Source: GCA-002050365 sp038235165
Lineage (GTDB): Bacteria; Acidobacteriota; Blastocatellia; Pyrinomonadales; Pyrinomonadaceae
Direction of reading: 5' to 3'
Length of the DNA: 64,000 nucleotides
NCBI GenBank assembly: GCA_038235165.1
Contig: JBBSUG010000018.1
Span: forward strand, 1 to 64,000
Below are positions 7,923 through 16,968 of this stretch, one piece after another. The stretch's first letter is position 1. Every line of letters starts with the position of its first letter. The notes beneath the pieces are model-generated. The model did not search any database, was not told the DNA's origin, and saw only the letters and a program-made list of their open reading frames with translations. A program made the position numbers and the translations under genes.

Positions 7923-8432
7923 TTAGTTTTGAAGTTTTGCTTTTTCACCGAGTTTTCTGTTGACGAGTTCTCTTAACACTTCAATATCGTCTTGGTTTTT
8001 GAAGAAGCGTTTTGGAATCGCGGCAAATGCGTTTTCAATCTGAAAAAATATAAAGTCTTTATCCGTTTCAAAAATTTTTGTGTAGCTTTCCCACGCTCTG
8101 TTTGTATGAATGGATTTCGTTATCGTTTCCAACCCCTGATCTGAAAAGATTGTTTTTGCCGGTTCAGTAATTTGTTTTAGTGCCTCCGCTCGTCTGAAAA
8201 CCAATCCATAAAATTTTAAGACAGATAAAATCAAAATTGTGGAAATGAAGGCAATTGCCGCCCAACCATTTTGTAACAAGTTAAAGCCTAGAAAGTAACA
8301 AAATGGAATTCCGACAATTACCATTAAACTAAATTCTAAAAACAATCTTTTCCAATGATACCAAACTAAAATCCGCTGAAAGTCAGTGACAGTCGTTTTA
8401 AATTCAACTTCAATTTTCCTTTCAAAATTCAT
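7923..8432 (-). CDS. YcxB-like two-helix membrane protein
   Basis: A 169-residue protein. A short cytoplasmic N-terminus is followed by two transmembrane helices (about residues 32–50 and 57–77). A C-terminal domain with strands and a conserved-looking stretch follows (WESYTKIFETDKDFIFFQ, then AIPKRFF). This arrangement matches the YcxB-like C-terminal domain family, whose biochemical role is unknown. It ends 4 bases before metH and is probably co-transcribed with it, though no functional link to methionine synthesis is evident. Confidence 0.7.
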   Translation of the reverse strand: MNFERKIEVEFKTTVTDFQRILVWYHWKRLFLEFSLMVIVGIPFCYFLGFNLLQNGWAAIAFISTILILSVLKFYGLVFRRAEALKQITEPAKTIFSDQGLETITKSIHTNRAWESYTKIFETDKDFIFFQIENAFAAIPKRFFKNQDDIEVLRELVNRKLGEKAKLQN

Positions 8433-8448
8433 AAGTCAAAATTGAAAA

Positions 8449-8474
8449 ACTCCGCGCCAAACAAGCGCAGAGTT
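8449..8474 (-). terminator. rho-independent terminator after the Uma2 gene
   Basis: On the minus strand, ACTCTGCGC pairs with GCGCGGAGT around a short loop and is followed by TTTTTC. It lies between the Uma2 gene and the YcxB-like gene and separates the two transcripts. Confidence 0.7.
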
Positions 8475-8601
8475 TTCGATAAAATTAAATTAAACTCAAG
8501 CTGTTTAGCGGATTATTTTGCGTGGTCGCAAGTTGCTGTAACTCACCACGTTTGAAACTATGAGTTTAACGATTAAACAAAATCCCGTCAACTTAACAGA
8601 C

Positions 8602-9222
8602 TTACCAAATCTCTCGAACATTCAGTTCAAATCCGTTCAAAACATTTTCACCTGAAACTTTCTCTGGATTGTTTAAGGTTTCTATTTCGCCGTCCGCGCG
8701 ATAGATGTGAACTTTCTGCTCAAGCGGATCAATTAGCCAGCCAAGCAAAACGCCGTTGGAAATATATTCTTCCATTTTCGTCTTCGTGTCCGCCAAACTG
8801 TCCGACGGTGAACGCAGCTCGATTACAAAATCAGGCACGACGCAGGAAAATTTACGGCGTTCCGAAGTACTCAGCTTATTCCATTTCGCTTTTGTCATCC
8901 ATGAAACATCAGGTGAGCGTTTTGCGCCGTTCGGCAGGGTGAACATCGTCGAAGAATCGAAAACGATGCCGGTTTTATCTTTTTTCGACCATCTAACAAC
9001 TTCAAAATTTAGATCGGAATTTCTCCAACCCGATTCGGGACTTGTTAGCGGCACAATAATTAATTCTCCTTTGGCGGACATTTCAAATTTTAAGTCGGGG
9101 CTGTTGCGGCACAGTTCTTCAAACTGTTTATCAGTCAGCCGCGCCGAGTGAAAATCGAGATGAAAAGGCTGCGTCGGGAAATACGTTTTGGTAGCATTGA
9201 TTGTCTGAATGTCGTTTACCAT
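8602..9222 (-). CDS. Uma2 family (DUF820) putative endonuclease
   Basis: A 206-residue Uma2/DUF820 protein with a PD-(D/E)XK-type core. RSPDVSWM supplies the acidic residue, VPDFVIELRSPSDS gives the E-x-(K/R)-like strand, and a helix with KMEEYISNGVLLGWLIDP follows. The family is hugely expanded in cyanobacteria, Acidobacteria and some Chloroflexi. It is grouped with restriction-like nucleases, but its role is unproven. The gene stands alone with its own terminator. Confidence 0.88.
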   Translation of the reverse strand: MVNDIQTINATKTYFPTQPFHLDFHSARLTDKQFEELCRNSPDLKFEMSAKGELIIVPLTSPESGWRNSDLNFEVVRWSKKDKTGIVFDSSTMFTLPNGAKRSPDVSWMTKAKWNKLSTSERRKFSCVVPDFVIELRSPSDSLADTKTKMEEYISNGVLLGWLIDPLEQKVHIYRADGEIETLNNPEKVSGENVLNGFELNVREIW

Positions 9223-9261
9223 TTTTTTAACCTCACGGTGATTTTACAGCAAAATCCCGCC

Positions 9262-9306
9262 AAATAAAAAGAAAGCGTAAATTATCATTCGGCAATTTAC
9301 GCTTTC
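9262..9306 (-). terminator. rho-independent terminator after the M1 peptidase gene
   Basis: A perfect 13-bp stem (GAAAGCGTAAATT with AATTTACGCTTTC) and a short loop, followed on the minus strand by a TTTTTATTT tract. It is about 100 bases past the end of the aminopeptidase gene. Confidence 0.8.
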
Positions 9307-9407
9307 ATAGTTATATTCGTTTGGAATTCGTCTTTCGAGAGTATTTTCGCAGTCGAAGAGCGGAGCAAAAAGCAGATTGAAGCCTCCGCTCAAAACGAAA
9401 ACTCAAT

Positions 9408-12002
9408 TTATTTCTGCTCAATCGCTTTCTTAAATTGTTCTTCAATTTGATTGATAAAACCCTGGAAATTTGCCTGTCCTTTAAAGTTTTCTCTTGCCAA
9501 ATCGAACGCTTCCTGCGCTCGCGGGTCGGCTAATTTCACAAAACTCTGCAAATCATTGAAGATTGATTGAAATTCTCGGTTTTTTAACGCCGTTTTGAAA
9601 TTCTCCAACAGGAGCGGATAAACCCGCGCATCGCCCTTGCCGCTTGAGGCTAAAACGCCGAGTGCGGACGAACGAACAGGTTCGGAAAACATCTTGCCGG
9701 TGTATTTAAAGCCCGCGTCGAGAGCGCGTTTGTCGCCGAGTGCGGACAAACCGTTTAATCCGGCGAGGCGCACACGGTCTTTCCACGAATCGGAATTTAC
9801 TAATTTGCTCAAAGCGTCGAAGGCGCGGCTGTCTTTCGTGTTTGCCAGTGCGACCGTCGCCGCGTCAAGCACGCCGTAGCTTTGATCGCTCAACGCCGCT
9901 GCGTAAAGATCAGCGTATTTGGCGTTTTTCGTCGCTCCTAAAACTTCAATTGCCGACGCCCGAACGAGTGCATTTTTGTCTTTTGCCGCCGCCGCTAAAG
10001 CGTTGAGCGTCGCCGGGTCGAGATCGGACGGAGCGACGGTTTCCCGTCGGCGGCTGACTGTGACGTTCGCCAGTGCGCGAATCGTATCGCGGCGAATCGC
10101 CCAAAATTGATCGTTTGTAATCGTTTGATTCAACGCCGCGAGAATTTTCGCTTTTTCCGTTTCATCCGTTTTTTCGCGTCCGGCAAGTTCGTTCATCGCC
10201 CATAAACGTCCCAGAACGTCCTTATCATTTTGCAGTTGATAAATTAATTCGTCGGTCGGTTTTTCAAATTTTAATTCTTTAATCAACGTGCCTTCGTAAT
10301 CGAAATTGACGAGTTTCGGTTTATTTACCGCATCGAAAGTGAAAACATTTTCTGCTTTCGGTTCGATCCAGACGCGCTTGATTTGGTCGTCAATTTCGAT
10401 GTCAACGTAAGTGCGGAAAAATTCGACTTGCGGATATTCGTTTTCCGGGTCAATTTTTTGCGTTTGTTTGACATTGAGGGTTAATTTTTTGGAAGCCGCG
10501 TCGTAATTCTGTGTTACTTCAAAAACGGGGTGTCCCATTTTATAAAGCCATTCGTCAAAAAACCAGTCCATCGTCTGCCCGGTCGTCTGTTCGATGGCGA
10601 TGCGAAGTTGTTCGGTCTGCACCGGCTGATGCGCGTTTGAGAGCAGATAATGATTGAGCGATTTGAAAAACAGTTCGTCGCCGAGATGTTTTCGCAGCAT
10701 ATTGAGAACCGCCCCGCCTCTCGGATAAGCGTAAGCGTCAAAAACTGCGTCTTTGTTGACATAGTTTTTCGTCACAATCGGTCGCCGCAAACCTTGATTC
10801 CAGGCGGCGAGATATTGTTGCTGATTGCCGCGCACATCGCTGTATAGAAAGAAATCTTTGCCTTTTGATTCTTCGTCCCAGAGAGCCTGAAAATAAGTTG
10901 CAAACGATTCGTTGAGCCAGATTTGTCCCCATTCGCGGCACGTTACGTAGTCGCCGAACCACTGGTGGGCGAGTTCGTGCGATTGCAGCGAATCACTGTC
11001 GCCGTCGAGCATTTCGCGTGCGTCGCGCACGACCGTCGGGGTCATCGTCGTCGCCGAAATATTTTCCATTCCGCCGCTGAACCCAGTCGCTATCGTTTGT
11101 GCGTATTTCGGATAAGCGTATTTTACGCCAAGTTTTTCCGAGAAAAATTTAACCATCGCGGGCAGATTTCTCAGCGACGTTTGACCTTCGTTTAATTCGT
11201 TCGGGAAAACGTACGAAGAAACCGGGATTCCGGCGTATTCGCCTTTCACTTCCGCATATTCACCGACAACGACCGAAGTTAAATAATTAGCGTGCGGCAC
11301 GTCCATTTTCCAGTGAAATGTTTCCGTTCCGTCGCCGTTGTCTTTTCGTCCGACCAGTGCGCCGTTCGAGACGACGAACATCGGTTTTTCGATTGTCGCG
11401 GTCAATTCGGTCGTCGCAAAATCGTTCGGCGAATCGTAGGACGGGAACCAGAAACGATTGTAATCCGTTTCGCCCTGCGACCAGATTTGTCTGCGTCCGT
11501 TCGGTTCGTCCGCCGCCGGTTTAATAAATTTCAACCCGCCGCCGCCGCCGAAACCGAGCGTATTTGGCACGGTTTCACCCTTCGTCCGATAATTGACGAC
11601 AAAAGTTACGGGTTCGCCGATTTTATAAACGCGGTCGAGGTTAACGTCAAGCGCGGTGTTCGCTTCGTCATACTTAAAAGTTAATTCCTTCCCGCCCATT
11701 TTTACCGAATTGATTATCATCAAGCCCGCATCGAGTGTGACGATTTTGAAATTTTCGACGAATGGTGCCAGCGTAATCGCCGCCGTGCCGTAAGCCTGTT
11801 CTTTGTCCCAGTCAAACTTGAGATCGAGCGCAATGTGCTGCATATCAAAATCGTGACTGCGAACATAGTGGACTGGCGGAAGTTTTTTATCTTCGCTGTT
11901 CGGCGGTCTGCGCTGCGCGTTCGCCGTGCCGAAAATGCCGAGTAAAATTATCAACCCCGGAAGCAGACAATTTCTAAAATTAGCCAATGTATTTTTAAGC
12001 AT
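9408..12002 (-). CDS. exported M1 family zinc aminopeptidase with HEAT-like tail
   Basis: An 864-residue gluzincin aminopeptidase. The ATG at 12002 is favoured over an in-frame GTG because GGTGAT precedes it. Residues 1–30 form a signal peptide ending near NAQRR. The catalytic domain shows GGMENIS (~311), HELAHQWFGD (~341, zinc His pair and catalytic Glu) and NESFATY (~364, third zinc ligand). The last ~260 residues repeat short helical pairs (LGDKRALDAGF, DSRAFDALSKLVN), as in HEAT-like repeats. It probably trims amino acids from peptides in the periplasm or outside the cell. It fits the other exported peptidases nearby. Confidence 0.93.
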   Translation of the reverse strand: MLKNTLANFRNCLLPGLIILLGIFGTANAQRRPPNSEDKKLPPVHYVRSHDFDMQHIALDLKFDWDKEQAYGTAAITLAPFVENFKIVTLDAGLMIINSVKMGGKELTFKYDEANTALDVNLDRVYKIGEPVTFVVNYRTKGETVPNTLGFGGGGGLKFIKPAADEPNGRRQIWSQGETDYNRFWFPSYDSPNDFATTELTATIEKPMFVVSNGALVGRKDNGDGTETFHWKMDVPHANYLTSVVVGEYAEVKGEYAGIPVSSYVFPNELNEGQTSLRNLPAMVKFFSEKLGVKYAYPKYAQTIATGFSGGMENISATTMTPTVVRDAREMLDGDSDSLQSHELAHQWFGDYVTCREWGQIWLNESFATYFQALWDEESKGKDFFLYSDVRGNQQQYLAAWNQGLRRPIVTKNYVNKDAVFDAYAYPRGGAVLNMLRKHLGDELFFKSLNHYLLSNAHQPVQTEQLRIAIEQTTGQTMDWFFDEWLYKMGHPVFEVTQNYDAASKKLTLNVKQTQKIDPENEYPQVEFFRTYVDIEIDDQIKRVWIEPKAENVFTFDAVNKPKLVNFDYEGTLIKELKFEKPTDELIYQLQNDKDVLGRLWAMNELAGREKTDETEKAKILAALNQTITNDQFWAIRRDTIRALANVTVSRRRETVAPSDLDPATLNALAAAAKDKNALVRASAIEVLGATKNAKYADLYAAALSDQSYGVLDAATVALANTKDSRAFDALSKLVNSDSWKDRVRLAGLNGLSALGDKRALDAGFKYTGKMFSEPVRSSALGVLASSGKGDARVYPLLLENFKTALKNREFQSIFNDLQSFVKLADPRAQEAFDLARENFKGQANFQGFINQIEEQFKKAIEQK

Positions 12003-12146
12003 ATTTATCACCAAAAAAAAATCTTTAATATGTAAAGCCGGAACGATTTGCGGAACTCCTTCCTTTTTCCGACTCTGATTGAGATAAGTTTATGTGGATT
12101 TTACGAAATGAGTTTGAAATATGTTTCAAAGGTAAAATTTAAAGCA

Positions 12147-12187
12147 GAAAAACGCGAACTGCTTATTTTTACAAAGCAATTCGCGTT
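12147..12187 (-). terminator. rho-independent terminator after the C25 peptidase gene
   Basis: On the minus strand, AACGCGAATTGCTT pairs with AAGCAGTTCGCGTT (one G–U pair) around a 9-base loop and is followed by TTTTC. It lies 44 bases after the C25 stop. Confidence 0.8.
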
Positions 12188-12230
12188 CTGGTAGAAATTC
12201 AAATGCAGAATTCCGTCTGCAAAGTTACTC

Positions 12231-14846
12231 CTATTTGATTTTCAAGGTCGGATCACCGATTAACGCCCACGACAGACGAACGTCGCGTCCGGCAGGAATC
12301 GCCGTTTTTGCTTCTTTGATGACATCACCGATTCGAGCATAATTGCCCGAATTGATGTCATCGAAAAAGCGCGTCGCCATTATTTCCTGAATATCCGGTG
12401 TCGTCAGTCCCGTTGAAGCCCAGACTGCGACCGCGCCGCCGCTTTGTTTTTTCAGCAACACTTCCGACAGTGAATCCGACGGCTGAACAAAATAGCCGTT
12501 GAGGCAGGTCAGCATCGTGAAAATCGTTAATTTATCTGTGTTATTCATCGCCGGAACGTCACCGGAAGTAAATAAGGGCGGTGAAGCAGACCACGCATTA
12601 GCATTGCCGTGACCTGAATAATTGACTAAAAATTTACCGTTATTCAGTTCTGCTTTCAGAGTAGCTTGAGCATTTGCCGTCGCTTTATTAACCATAACTG
12701 TCGGCACGGAAGCCGCAAGATGGGTTCGCAAACGATTACTGACCCCTTCAAAATCATAGCCGTTCGGCAAATCACTGGCGAAGAGGACACCGCGACTCAA
12801 GTTTTGAGTGGCAACCGTCGCTTCAAAACCTGAAACTTTGTTAAGAACGTCGGTGACATCCTGTCCGCTGTGAACAGGAACTCGACCAATCGGAATTTCC
12901 GCTAAACCGTCGTTGTTAAAATCAGCCATCGCTTCATCACTGCCGGTTTCAATATACAGAGTTTCAATGATTTTGGTCGGAACGTAATTGAAAGAGCCGG
13001 AATTCGGAATGCCGTCCGTGTAATTTCGCGGATTATAAGTCGCATCACCGACTAATAAGACGTAACCGGGTCTCGTCTGCCAATTGTCATAAGCATATTT
13101 CAAGAAACCGCCGATGGCACCGGTACTGAAATTACCGAAGCTGAATTCATCGTAAACGTCTTCGACATTAACGACTTCGACGGTCATTCCCTGGGCGCGG
13201 CGATACGCTGCCCAATCGTTGGCTTTGTCCATCCAGTCTTTATACGAGATAATGATTAAATTGGCGTTATGTGCTGAAGTTGACAGTGTTGAAGGATTAT
13301 TTTTGATGATCGAATCAACCGTCAGAATGGCTGAATTTTCAACGGCGTATAAAACACTGCCGCGATTTGACGGTAAATAAACTTTATAGCCGTTTGAACC
13401 GTTGGGCTGCACTTTCAAATTGGAAATAATATTCACGTCGCTGCCGCCGGAAATGTCGAAAACGCGGATATTCGGCGAAGTGAACCCGTCAACGTAGGTG
13501 GCTTTATAGTTCGGCAGATAAAATGAAAGTTTATTTTGGCTGGACTGAAATCGTTTCGCATAATTGACGCTGATCGTGTCAAAAAGTGAATAATCGGAAG
13601 CACCCGCCAGCGTTGATAATTTAAGGGTGTTGGTTCCTTCACGCAGTGCTGAAGTCGGAATATTGAAATGCCCAGACATCGAACTGATGTAGTTTCCGTT
13701 GATATTACCGACATCCTGATCGTTAATCGTCACTTTGGTCTGGTGGGGAACACTCGTTATTCCTTGAACTTTCAAGTCAAAAGAAGCGGAAGTTTCGGAA
13801 AAATCAACCGACGCTAAACTGAAATTGATCGAAACGGGGGTCGGACCGACCGTTCTGCCGAAAAAGTTTTCCAATTCTTCGCCGTTAAGAACATCCGCAT
13901 AAGTCGTTCTTTCTTTGTAAATCGTTGTTTGATCGTAGTTGTTGGCGATGACATTGCCGGCAAAAGGTCGGCGGAAAATTCCTCTGATGCGTTTGCCGGC
14001 GCGATTTCCGGCGATTAAAAAATAAACCTGCGTGTCGGTGTCGCGATTGTCAAGTCCGGTTCCGTAAAATTCGATGAATTCGCCCTTGTCATCAACATTA
14101 ATTGCCTGTTCAGAACCGTCTTTGTAAAGCTGCCAGGTGTTGGCGGGCGCATCCACATTAAAACCCGCCGCCGCAAGTTCCGTGCGAGCGACGCGGTAAA
14201 AACCTTCTTTTTTGACACCGATTTTGACTCCGGGCTGTGCTGCAATTGTGCTTTGTGTATTATCCTGATAATCAAATCTGTTCAAGTCGGCATTACTTTC
14301 CAACTTGTTGTCGGCAGGAGAAGCAGGAGGCACATTCGTTTTTTCGTTGATGATAAAAGCGTCAGCCTTTTTTGATTCTCTGTTTTGAAGTGTTTCGGAA
14401 GAACTTCCAGCAATCGGTGTTAAATCCGCTACATATTTAGGAAAAATAAAATCGGAATTTCGTTTTTCACCCTTCACACTCAAACTTTCAATGTAGTAAG
14501 TAGAAGTGTTAGTTCCCTGCGGATCAAAAAATGTATATTTGTCGCCAACAATCTGCGTTTCTCTGCCGCGCATTGCCTGACCCGGAACTAAACTCGGACT
14601 GACGAGTTCTTTTTTGTCGCCGTCAACCCGGTAAACATAGAAACCGAGATTTCCTGCTTCCGATGCGGTTTCCCATTCGAGCCAAACGCCGTTGCCGTCG
14701 GAATAAGCATCCGTTGCGTTGTATTTAATAGATTTTTTAGACTCCAACGTTGAATTGGCGATTTTATTTGTGCGCTGCGCCAAAACCGGAATCGTATTAA
14801 GCAAACAGAAACTTAAAATAATAAATGTTGTCAAACTTTTTTTCAT
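12231..14846 (-). CDS. exported gingipain-like C25 family cysteine peptidase
   Basis: An 871-residue protein with a clear signal peptide (residues 1–23, ending PVLAQ). The N-terminal half is beta-rich, with an early fibronectin-like part (EWETASEAGNLGFYVYRVDG). The C-terminal half is a C25 caspase-like peptidase: MTVEVVNVEDVYDEF, a YVLLVGDATYNPR strand, FNNDGLAEIPIGRVP, the catalytic His in NYSGHGNANAW (~744) and the catalytic Cys in MLTCLNGYF (~781). Gingipains cleave after Arg or Lys. Specificity here is unknown. No type IX sorting domain is evident at the C-terminus, and the protein ends right after DPTLKIK. It is divergent from ggt. Confidence 0.9.
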   Translation of the reverse strand: MKKSLTTFIILSFCLLNTIPVLAQRTNKIANSTLESKKSIKYNATDAYSDGNGVWLEWETASEAGNLGFYVYRVDGDKKELVSPSLVPGQAMRGRETQIVGDKYTFFDPQGTNTSTYYIESLSVKGEKRNSDFIFPKYVADLTPIAGSSSETLQNRESKKADAFIINEKTNVPPASPADNKLESNADLNRFDYQDNTQSTIAAQPGVKIGVKKEGFYRVARTELAAAGFNVDAPANTWQLYKDGSEQAINVDDKGEFIEFYGTGLDNRDTDTQVYFLIAGNRAGKRIRGIFRRPFAGNVIANNYDQTTIYKERTTYADVLNGEELENFFGRTVGPTPVSINFSLASVDFSETSASFDLKVQGITSVPHQTKVTINDQDVGNINGNYISSMSGHFNIPTSALREGTNTLKLSTLAGASDYSLFDTISVNYAKRFQSSQNKLSFYLPNYKATYVDGFTSPNIRVFDISGGSDVNIISNLKVQPNGSNGYKVYLPSNRGSVLYAVENSAILTVDSIIKNNPSTLSTSAHNANLIIISYKDWMDKANDWAAYRRAQGMTVEVVNVEDVYDEFSFGNFSTGAIGGFLKYAYDNWQTRPGYVLLVGDATYNPRNYTDGIPNSGSFNYVPTKIIETLYIETGSDEAMADFNNDGLAEIPIGRVPVHSGQDVTDVLNKVSGFEATVATQNLSRGVLFASDLPNGYDFEGVSNRLRTHLAASVPTVMVNKATANAQATLKAELNNGKFLVNYSGHGNANAWSASPPLFTSGDVPAMNNTDKLTIFTMLTCLNGYFVQPSDSLSEVLLKKQSGGAVAVWASTGLTTPDIQEIMATRFFDDINSGNYARIGDVIKEAKTAIPAGRDVRLSWALIGDPTLKIK

Positions 14847-15071
14847 AACTTCCTCACTTTACTTTCTAATCAGAGATTTAAATATAATTATTGAAAATCG
14901 CAGGGTTGGCAAGTAGTAAAATGACATCTGGTTGAGCAGAGTCCTTTACAAAATAAGGCATTTCGTTAACTTTAGCAAGGTTTTCGTGTAAAAAAATGTT
15001 TAAAAGTTGTGAAAGCCGGAATTTCTTATTATATTATTTGTTAGATTCATTCTACCGCAAAAAAGTTTAAT

Positions 15072-16802
15072 ATGAAAATAATAAAAAATTTCGCCGCAGT
15101 TCTCCTTATAATTGCTTTGTTCGTTTCGTTTATTCCCAACGAAACAAAAATATTTGCCGCGTGGCGCGATCCCGTCCGGGCAAAACACGCGATTGTCGCG
15201 TCGCAGCACGAATTAGCTTCAAAAGTCGGAGTTGAAGTGATGAAAAAAGGCGGCAATGCAGTTGATGCGGCGGTGGCGACGGCACTCGCGCTGGCGGTCG
15301 TTTACCCGGAAGCCGGAAATTTGGGCGGCGGCGGTTTTATGCTGATGCGTTTCAAAAACGGCAAAACCGCCGCGATTGATTACCGCGAAATGGCACCGCA
15401 GGCGGCGAGCCGCAATGTTTATCTGGACAGCAGCGGAAATCTCATCCGGGGCGAAGGGTCGTCAACCATTGGTTATCGCGCCGCCGGAGTCCCGGGAACG
15501 CCCGCCGGTTTGGAAATGGCATTCAAAAAATACGGTTCGGGCAAAATTAAATGGTCGGAAATCGTCGAACCGGCGCGAAAATTGGCGCAGGACGGTTACG
15601 TTTTGAGCTATCGTCTGACGGAACTGTTCAAGGCTTACCGCCGCAATCTCGAAAAATACGATGAAAGCAAACGGATTTTCTTAAACGGCGGAAAGTTTTA
15701 CGAAGAAGGCGACGTTTTCAAACAGCCTGATTTGGCGCAGACACTGGCGCGGATTCAAAAAGACGGTGCGAAGGGTTTTTACGAAGGTGAAACTGCCCGT
15801 CTGATCGCCGCCGATATGAAGACGCACAACGGTTTGATGACGCTCGAAGATTTGAAAAACTATCAGCCGCACGAGCGAACGCCGCTGCGCGGAACTTATC
15901 GCGGCTACGAAGTTATTTCGATGCCGCCGCCGTCGTCCGGCGGCATCGTGCTGCTGCAAAGTTTGAATATGCTCGAAAAATACGATTTGCGGGCGATGGG
16001 CTACAATTCATCGGAAAAATATCACGTTCTGACCGAAGTTCTCCGCCGCGCCTTCGCCGACCGCGCCGAATTTATGGGCGACCCGGATTTTGTCAGTGTG
16101 CCGGTTGAAACTTTGATTTCAAAAAGTTACGCTGAAAAAAGAGCCGCGACGATTGATCCGGCAAAAGCGTCGAAAAGTTCCGACATCGGACACGGCGAAA
16201 TCGTCGGCAAGGAATCAATGGACACGACGCATTTTACGGTCGCCGACGCAAACGGCAACGTCGTCACCAACACATATACGATCAACGATTTATACGGTTC
16301 CGCCGTCACCGCCAAAGGCACGGGAGTTTTATTGAACGATGAAATGGACGATTTCGCCGCGCAGCCCGGAAAGCCGAATATGTTCGGGCTGATTCAGGGC
16401 GAAAGAAATTCCGTCCAACCGAAAAAACGCCCGCTGTCTTCGATGACCCCGGCGATTGTGTTGCGAAAGGACGGTTCGCTCTGGTTTGCGACTGGCGCAC
16501 GCGGCGGACCGCGCATCATCACGACGGTTTTGCAGATTGTCATCAATATGATTGACCACGATATGAATATTCAGGAAGCGATTGACGCGCCGCGTATTCA
16601 TCACCAATGGTTTCCCGACGAAATCATTACCGAACAATACGGGGTGTCGCCCGACACGCGGACGGCACTCGAAAAACTCGGACACATTTTTGCCGCCAGA
16701 CCAACCAATATCGCTTCTGCCACCGGCATTTCAATTGACGAAAACGGCGTAAAGTTCGGGGCGATTGATTCGAGAAGCGACGGCGAAGCGGTCGGATACT
16801 AA
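15072..16802 (+). CDS. ggt: gamma-glutamyltransferase
   Basis: A 576-residue gamma-glutamyltransferase with an N-terminal signal peptide (MKIIKNFAAVLLIIALFVSF). The protein cleaves itself into large and small subunits. The nucleophilic Thr that starts the small subunit lies in DTTHFTVAD (~384). Other marks are GGNAVDAAVATALALAVV, the GGGGFMLMR loop, MPPPSSGGIVL and SSMTPAIVL. It hydrolyses glutathione and other gamma-glutamyl compounds in the periplasm. Length is normal for the family. A MITE-like inverted repeat begins 7 bases after the stop. Confidence 0.96.
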   Translation: MKIIKNFAAVLLIIALFVSFIPNETKIFAAWRDPVRAKHAIVASQHELASKVGVEVMKKGGNAVDAAVATALALAVVYPEAGNLGGGGFMLMRFKNGKTAAIDYREMAPQAASRNVYLDSSGNLIRGEGSSTIGYRAAGVPGTPAGLEMAFKKYGSGKIKWSEIVEPARKLAQDGYVLSYRLTELFKAYRRNLEKYDESKRIFLNGGKFYEEGDVFKQPDLAQTLARIQKDGAKGFYEGETARLIAADMKTHNGLMTLEDLKNYQPHERTPLRGTYRGYEVISMPPPSSGGIVLLQSLNMLEKYDLRAMGYNSSEKYHVLTEVLRRAFADRAEFMGDPDFVSVPVETLISKSYAEKRAATIDPAKASKSSDIGHGEIVGKESMDTTHFTVADANGNVVTNTYTINDLYGSAVTAKGTGVLLNDEMDDFAAQPGKPNMFGLIQGERNSVQPKKRPLSSMTPAIVLRKDGSLWFATGARGGPRIITTVLQIVINMIDHDMNIQEAIDAPRIHHQWFPDEIITEQYGVSPDTRTALEKLGHIFAARPTNIASATGISIDENGVKFGAIDSRSDGEAVGY

Positions 16803-16809
16803 CATAAAC

Positions 16810-16938
16810 GGAGCGCGGACGGCTCGTCCGCTTCAACGCCAGCGAAGCGAGTCGTTGAATGCGTTCATCTATTTGAACTAAACTGATGACAGTTACAACA
16901 TCACTATCGCTCGTTGGCGGACGAGACTTCCGCGCTCC
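16810..16938. repeat. 129-bp MITE-like inverted repeat
   Basis: Twenty-two-base ends pair with two mismatches: GGAGCGCGGACGGCTCGTCC at 16810 and its inverse at 16917–16938. Inside is a smaller hairpin, TTCAACG (16832) with CGTTGAA (16853). It fills the ggt–egtD gap and has no coding content. It could be a mobile miniature element or a structured RNA segment. Confidence 0.65.
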
Positions 16939-16968
16939 AAATAAAGAGCAAACAAGGGGGATTTATAA

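Noticed and set aside
8433..8601. Cobalamin or SAM riboswitch upstream of the metH operon
   Set aside because: The gap is short and mostly a terminator. No B12-box-like or SAM-type core was seen.
9740..10110. ORFs on the plus strand inside the M1 peptidase gene
   Set aside because: They mirror the reading frame of a well-supported gene and are Arg/Ser-rich artefacts.
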